A stretch of DNA of 9,925 nucleotides from Desulfobulbaceae bacterium (GTDB taxonomy: Bacteria > Desulfobacterota > Desulfobulbia > Desulfobulbales > Desulfocapsaceae), in the NCBI GenBank assembly GCA_030632405.1, contig DAOVUU010000048.1:1-9925 (forward strand). Reading direction: 5' to 3'. Of the stretch, positions 6,421 through 9,925 are shown in pieces. Numbering within the stretch: position 1 is the stretch's first letter; each line of letters starts with the position of its first letter. Below the pieces are notes generated by a model. The model ran no database searches, was not told where the DNA came from, and saw only the letters and a list, made by a program, of their open reading frames with translations. The translations under genes and the position numbers were made by a program.

Positions 6421-6775
6421 GGAGCGGGCGCATGATCGCTCCGGCCAAATGACCGGAGAGGAAAGTCCGAACTCCACAGGGCAGGATGGTTCGTAACACG
6501 AACGCCGGGTGACCGGGGGACAGTGCCACAGAAAATAAACCGCCTGGGTCAACCAGGTAAGGGTGAAACGGCGAGGTAAGAGCTCACCGCTTTCATGGTG
6601 ACATGGAAGGCAGGGTAAACCCCATCCGGAGCAAGACCAAATAGGGAGATGCTTGAGAGCGGCCCGTTCGAAATCTCCGGGTAGGTTGCAAGAGGTGTTG
6701 AGCAATCAACATCCCAGTGAAATGATCATGGCTCTTTACAGGGTACAGAATTCGGCTTACAGCCCGCTCCTTTTT
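6421..6775 (+). ncRNA. rnpB: RNase P RNA, bacterial type A
   Basis: Catalytic RNA of RNase P, which removes 5' leaders from tRNA precursors. The ends are set by the P1 helix: GGAGCGGGC (6421-6429) is exactly complementary to GCCCGCTCC (6762-6770), followed by five T (6771-6775). Conserved core blocks occur in the usual order: GAGGAAAGTCC and the following CTCCACAGGGCAGG, then GGTAAGAGCTCACCG, then GGTAAACCCCATCCGGAGCA with AAGACCAAATAGG, and finally ACAGAATTCGGCTTACAG near the 3' end. The GGTAAAC block contains the L15 GGU that pairs with tRNA CCA ends, which fits the encoded CCA of the tRNA in this window. The length of about 350 bases is normal. The exact mature 3' end and terminator are uncertain. 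It lies between the zinc-ribbon gene and ispDF on the same strand. Confidence 0.97.
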
Positions 6776-6873
6776 CTTAGGCCTCGGCCCGTTAATACCA
6801 TATTTCACTCTCCCCCCCCCAAAACTCCACCGCTGCCCTCTGCTCACTGACAATATCGAGACACATCTCCACT
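6776..6873 (+). other. rnpB-ispDF intergenic gap with a nine-C run
   Basis: This 98-base spacer is pyrimidine-rich and contains nine consecutive C (6812-6820) followed by four A. I see no convincing promoter, terminator hairpin or reading frame. The run is far enough upstream (54 bases) that length changes would not shift the ispDF frame. Confidence 0.6.
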
Positions 6874-8046
6874 ATGACTTTTTCTGCAACTGTTATAATT
6901 CCCGCTGCTGGATTTGGCTCCAGGATGAAACTCGATCACCCGAAACAGTTTCACCAGCTGGGTGATGCACCTATCCTTATCCACACAATAAGAGCTTTTT
7001 TACAAAACAGCCATATCGACCGTATAGTAGTGGTTATAGCTTCCGACAAAATTAAGCAGACCCGGGAAATATTGGCCAGATATATCGGTCAGCTCGATCA
7101 GATTACACTCGTCCCCGGAGGAAAAAGAAGGCAGGATTCTGTACAGGAAGGCCTCAAAGCCCTTGACCAGGGGACAGATATTGTATTAGTACACGACGGA
7201 GCCAGGCCCCTTGTCTCTCAGGCTGTTATCAACAGATGCTATGAAACCGCAGTGATTGAAGGTGCGGCAATCGCCGCCGTCCCCGTGAAAGATACGCTGA
7301 AAAAGGGAAATGCAGCTTCAAAGGTTATCGACACTGTCGAGCGTGAAAATCTCTGGCACGCCCAGACTCCTCAGGCCGCCCGCAGGGATCTTCTGGTAGA
7401 GGCATTCCGGAAACTGGGTGAAAAAGATGTCACCGATGAATCATCTCTTCTGGAACTTGCGGGGATTCCTGTTACTCTTGTGGCGGGGTCTGAAAACAAC
7501 ATCAAAATTACCCACCAGGAAGATCTTCATCTGGCTGAACGTATTATGCAAAACAGAGCAAACAGGATTCCACGAATCGGTCACGGCTTCGATGCCCACC
7601 GGCTTGTAGAAAACAGAAAGCTGGTACTGGGAGGCATAACCGTGCCGCACTCTCTCGGCCTTACCGGGCACTCAGATGCCGATGTTCTGACCCACGCACT
7701 ATGCGATGCAATTCTTGGCGCACTGGGCGAAGGAGATATAGGCCAACATTTCCCGGATTCTGACAGGCAGTTCAGCGATATCTACTCGATAACTCTTTTA
7801 GAACGTGTGATGGATCTGGCTGCCGTGCATTCCTACTCTCTTGCTAATTGTGATATAACCATTGTATGCCAGGCGCCACGACTTGCACCTTTTTTGATTA
7901 AAATGAAAGCTATGCTCGCCAAAACCTGCAAAACTGAACCCGGCCGCATCAACATTAAAGCGACAACAACTGAAAAAATGGGCTTTACAGGAAGAGAAGA
8001 GGGCATCAGCTGTCATGCTGTCGTCCTTTTGCAGCCCTCCAGCTAA
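6874..8046 (+). CDS. ispDF: Bifunctional 2-C-methyl-D-erythritol 4-phosphate cytidylyltransferase / 2,4-cyclodiphosphate synthase
   Basis: Fused enzyme of the non-mevalonate (MEP) isoprenoid pathway. The IspD part transfers CMP from CTP onto methylerythritol phosphate; the IspF part cyclises the later intermediate to MEcPP. Residues 1 to about 228 form IspD, with the nucleotide loop PAAGFGSRM (10-18), K24 in PKQF, VHDGARP (106-112), PVKDTLK (137-143) and NNIKIT (208-213). Residues about 233-390 form IspF, with GHGFDAHRL (236-244), GHSDADVLTHALCDAILGA (265-283), DIGQHFPDSD (288-297) and ATTTEKMGFTGREEGI (363-378). The zinc ligands D240, H242 and H274 correspond to E. coli IspF D8, H10 and H42. 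The ATG at 6874 is needed to keep the IspD loop at the usual distance from the N-terminus, but its Shine-Dalgarno is weak. It is coupled to the downstream peptidase gene. Confidence 0.97.
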   Translation: MTFSATVIIPAAGFGSRMKLDHPKQFHQLGDAPILIHTIRAFLQNSHIDRIVVVIASDKIKQTREILARYIGQLDQITLVPGGKRRQDSVQEGLKALDQGTDIVLVHDGARPLVSQAVINRCYETAVIEGAAIAAVPVKDTLKKGNAASKVIDTVERENLWHAQTPQAARRDLLVEAFRKLGEKDVTDESSLLELAGIPVTLVAGSENNIKITHQEDLHLAERIMQNRANRIPRIGHGFDAHRLVENRKLVLGGITVPHSLGLTGHSDADVLTHALCDAILGALGEGDIGQHFPDSDRQFSDIYSITLLERVMDLAAVHSYSLANCDITIVCQAPRLAPFLIKMKAMLAKTCKTEPGRINIKATTTEKMGFTGREEGISCHAVVLLQPSS

Positions 8047-8056
8047 AGGTATAAAT

Positions 8057-9199
8057 ATGAAAGTAGAAATCAACAGAGAACGACTGGCCACGACCTTTAC
8101 CGAACTCTGCGAAATTGACAGCCCCTCAAAGAAAGAAGCCGAGGTGGCTGCCTACCTGAAACAGAAGTTTAGTGACCTCAGTGCCGATTCAATTTATGAA
8201 GACAACTCAGCTGCCCAGACCGGCGCCGATTGCGGCAATCTCATTATCACATTCACGGGGAGCCACCCTGAACTCGAAAGTCTCTTTTTCTCGTGCCATA
8301 TGGACACGGTGGGGCCGGCCAACGGTGTTGAAGTAACACGCACGGGAGATATCTTCACCAGCAAAGGAGATACAATTCTCGGCAGTGACGACAAATCCGG
8401 CATTGCCGCTATCCTCGAACTTATCACTTCGCTTAAAGAAAACAATATCCCCCATTCGACCATAGAGATCATCCTTACAACCTGTGAAGAGATCGGCCTG
8501 CTCGGTGCAAAGAGCCTTGACTATGGAAAAGTCCAGTCAACATACGGCTACGCCCTTGACGCCACCGGCATAAACCAGGTCATTATCGGGGCACCCACGG
8601 CAAATAAAATTAAAATTTCGGTAAAAGGCGCTGCCGCACACGCAGGTCTTAATCCTGAAGCAGGAATAAATGCCTTATCTCTCACCGCAGAGGCCCTCAG
8701 CAACATAACAGTGGGCAAACTCGATCATGAATCTACCCGCAATTTTGGCATTATAAATGGAGGAGCGGCGACAAATATTGTGCCGGAGCTCATCACTCTT
8801 TACGGCGAAGTTCGCAGCCATTCTCCGAAAAAACTGACCCAGTACACCCGGGAGGTCCTCGATTCCTTCAATGCAGTCGTTGATAGCTGGGAGGGTCAAC
8901 AGACAACCGGCGATGCGCGTCCCTCTTTTGAATGCGACATCACCGATGACTACCCTGTACTGAAACTGGAACAGAACTCACCTGTCGTCACAAGGATAGA
9001 ACAGGCCTCGGTAAAATGTGGTAAGAATATCCAGTTCATTATTGCCGGTGGAGGCAGTGACGGCAATATTTTTACCAGCCACGGATTGCAAACGGCCATA
9101 GTGGCGACCGGCATGAATAAGGTACATACAATTGATGAGCAGCTTGACCTCAATGATATGGTAAATCTAACAGAACTTCTTCATGCCCTGACCACATGA
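8057..9199 (+). CDS. PepT-like M20-family metallopeptidase
   Basis: Cytoplasmic zinc peptidase of the M20 family, closest in pattern to the PepT-like group; it probably trims small peptides, but the substrate is not known. The 380-residue protein is complete. Metal and catalytic residues are visible: H81 and D83 (SCHMDTVGP), D111 (LGSDDKSG), E144 and E145 (TTCEEIG), D168 (YALDATG) and H357 (NKVHTIDE). The dimerisation lid occupies about 185-290, with GAAAHAGLNPEAGINA at 191-206. The start ATG at 8057 has AAAGGT at 8045-8050, 6 bases upstream and overlapping the ispDF stop, which indicates coupled translation. An in-frame ATG at 8015 inside ispDF is less likely because it lacks this spacing and adds residues outside the family. 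No signal peptide is seen. I infer no metabolic link with IspDF or PurF. Confidence 0.93.
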   Translation: MKVEINRERLATTFTELCEIDSPSKKEAEVAAYLKQKFSDLSADSIYEDNSAAQTGADCGNLIITFTGSHPELESLFFSCHMDTVGPANGVEVTRTGDIFTSKGDTILGSDDKSGIAAILELITSLKENNIPHSTIEIILTTCEEIGLLGAKSLDYGKVQSTYGYALDATGINQVIIGAPTANKIKISVKGAAAHAGLNPEAGINALSLTAEALSNITVGKLDHESTRNFGIINGGAATNIVPELITLYGEVRSHSPKKLTQYTREVLDSFNAVVDSWEGQQTTGDARPSFECDITDDYPVLKLEQNSPVVTRIEQASVKCGKNIQFIIAGGGSDGNIFTSHGLQTAIVATGMNKVHTIDEQLDLNDMVNLTELLHALTT

Positions 9200-9217
9200 A
9201 TCCGGTAAATCTATAGC

Positions 9218-9247
9218 TTTCCACTCCCCCCCGAGGAGTGGAAATTT
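9218..9247 (+). terminator. Strong hairpin between M20 peptidase and purF (terminator or leader element)
   Basis: TTTCCACTCC (9218-9227) pairs perfectly with GGAGTGGAAA (9235-9244) around a 7-base loop, a 10-base-pair stem starting 18 bases after the peptidase stop. Only three T follow, then CTC, so it is a weak intrinsic terminator. It may instead stabilise the upstream mRNA end or act as a purF leader element. No clear promoter for purF is visible after it. Confidence 0.5.
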
Positions 9248-9267
9248 CTCAGTTGCTAAAAAACCAT

Positions 9268-9281
9268 GGAGAAAATCTCCG
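9268..9281 (+). promoter_or_regulatory. purF ribosome binding site inside a small stem-loop
   Basis: GGAG (9268-9271) is the only Shine-Dalgarno candidate and stands 10 bases before the ATG at 9282. It belongs to the arm GGAGA (9268-9272), which is complementary to TCTCC (9276-9280) across an AAA triloop, ending 1 base before the start codon. Pairing would hide the binding site. Confidence 0.4.
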
Positions 9282-9925
9282 ATGATAAACAATCATGACA
9301 GTTTGAAATCTTCTCAGGGACGCCCCACCCATGAATGCGGAGTGTGTGGTATTTTCAATCACGAAGATTCTTCCAAACTGACCTACTTTGGTCTCTATGC
9401 TCTCCAGCACAGAGGCCAGGAAAGTGCAGGGATTGTCACCTCCGACGGATCCAAGGTAAAGGTCCATAAGGATATGGGGTTGGTACCCGAAATCTTCTCA
9501 GAAGAGATTCTCCAGACTCTGCAGGGAAATATCTCCATCGGTCATGTTCGCTATTCCACAACCGGCGCATCTAACGTAACAAACGCCCAGCCACTGATGG
9601 TCATGCATAAGGGAACTACTCTGGCTGTAGCCCATAACGGCAATCTTGTAAACTCTATAGAATTACGCTCAAATCTCGAAGAACGGGGATCCATTTTCCA
9701 AACCACAATGGACAGTGAAATAGTCCTCCACCTGATGGCACGTGCCACAGACCTCGGACTCGAAAAGGCACTCAAAGAGACTTTTTCCACTCTAAAAGGG
9801 GCCTATTCTCTCCTTCTGATGACTCAAGATACGATGATTGCCGTGCGTGACCCTGATGGGTTTCGCCCTCTCTGTCTTGGTCGCATAAACAATGGCGGGT
9901 GGGTGGTTGCTTCTGAAACATGTGC
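9282..9925 (+). CDS. purF: Amidophosphoribosyltransferase, N-terminal part (cut by window end)
   Basis: First committed enzyme of purine synthesis: transfers ammonia from glutamine to PRPP to give phosphoribosylamine. The window holds 214 codons, essentially the class II glutaminase (Ntn-type) domain; the phosphoribosyltransferase half lies to the right. Visible motifs are HECGVCGIF (17-25), LQHRGQESAGI (41-51), GHVRYSTTG (87-95), AHNGNLVN (117-124) and RDPDGFRPL (189-197). The catalytic nucleophile should be C19, exposed by removing an 18-residue propeptide, as in Bacillus-type PurF; in E. coli the Cys directly follows Met. The start ATG 9282-9284 has GGAG 10 bases upstream; the nearby ATG at 9331 is out of frame. 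The iron-sulfur cysteines expected of Bacillus-type enzymes would be in the missing part. Confidence 0.97.
   Translation, partial: MINNHDSLKSSQGRPTHECGVCGIFNHEDSSKLTYFGLYALQHRGQESAGIVTSDGSKVKVHKDMGLVPEIFSEEILQTLQGNISIGHVRYSTTGASNVTNAQPLMVMHKGTTLAVAHNGNLVNSIELRSNLEERGSIFQTTMDSEIVLHLMARATDLGLEKALKETFSTLKGAYSLLLMTQDTMIAVRDPDGFRPLCLGRINNGGWVVASETC

Noticed and set aside
6394..6853. Reading frames on both strands across 6394-6853
   Set aside because: They overlap rnpB, whose conserved blocks and matched P1 ends explain the sequence.
8015..8056. Upstream ATG extending the M20 peptidase into ispDF
   Set aside because: The ATG at 8057 has AAAGGT at the right spacing and matches the family N-terminus.

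Overview
The window is a stretch of ordinary, gene-dense bacterial chromosome. By eye it has moderate GC and uses standard bacterial start codons and ribosome binding sites. A GspE/PulE-type ATPase, a fused IspDF, a Bacillus-type PurF with a propeptide, a type A RNase P RNA, and a NIF3 plus C4-zinc-ribbon gene pair together suggest a Gram-negative bacterium. A deltaproteobacterium (Desulfobacterota, perhaps Desulfobulbales-like) is the best guess. That placement is inferred from protein style and gene order, not from a search.

Left part (about 1-4078), all on the minus strand and read right to left: a polytopic M48-family membrane metalloprotease with a C-terminal TPR region (4078-2255); 18 bases later endonuclease IV, nfo (2236-1382); then, after a 123-base gap, a GspE/PulE/PilB-family secretion or pilus ATPase (1258 leftward) whose C-terminal end lies beyond the window. 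The first two are very probably one transcript. Centre-left (4079-4649) is a divergent, mostly non-coding stretch of about 570 bases. It holds a possible promoter for the protease gene on the minus strand, a good sigma70-type promoter followed by a CAT-anticodon tRNA on the plus strand, and two hairpins after the tRNA, the second a convincing intrinsic terminator.

Right part (4650-9925), all on the plus strand: a NIF3/YbgI-family protein, a coiled-coil C4 zinc-ribbon protein (COG1579 type), the RNase P RNA gene rnpB, the bifunctional isoprenoid enzyme IspDF, a PepT-like M20 peptidase, and the N-terminal glutaminase half of PurF, cut by the window end. The ispDF stop and the peptidase start are 10 bases apart, with the ribosome binding site overlapping the stop, so these two are coupled. 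A strong hairpin separates the peptidase gene from purF.

Functionally this is housekeeping: DNA base-excision repair (Nfo), membrane protein quality control (M48), protein export or pili (GspE), tRNA and tRNA processing (tRNA-CAT, rnpB), isoprenoid precursor synthesis (IspDF), peptide turnover (M20) and purine synthesis (PurF). I saw no mobile element, CRISPR array, phage gene or defence system, and nothing I would call a new biological system. The points most worth a second look are the architecture of the M48-TPR protease, the dyad symmetries covering the ribosome binding sites of the NIF3 and purF genes, the terminator lying only 31 bases before the NIF3 start, and a small in-frame reading frame after the NIF3 stop.
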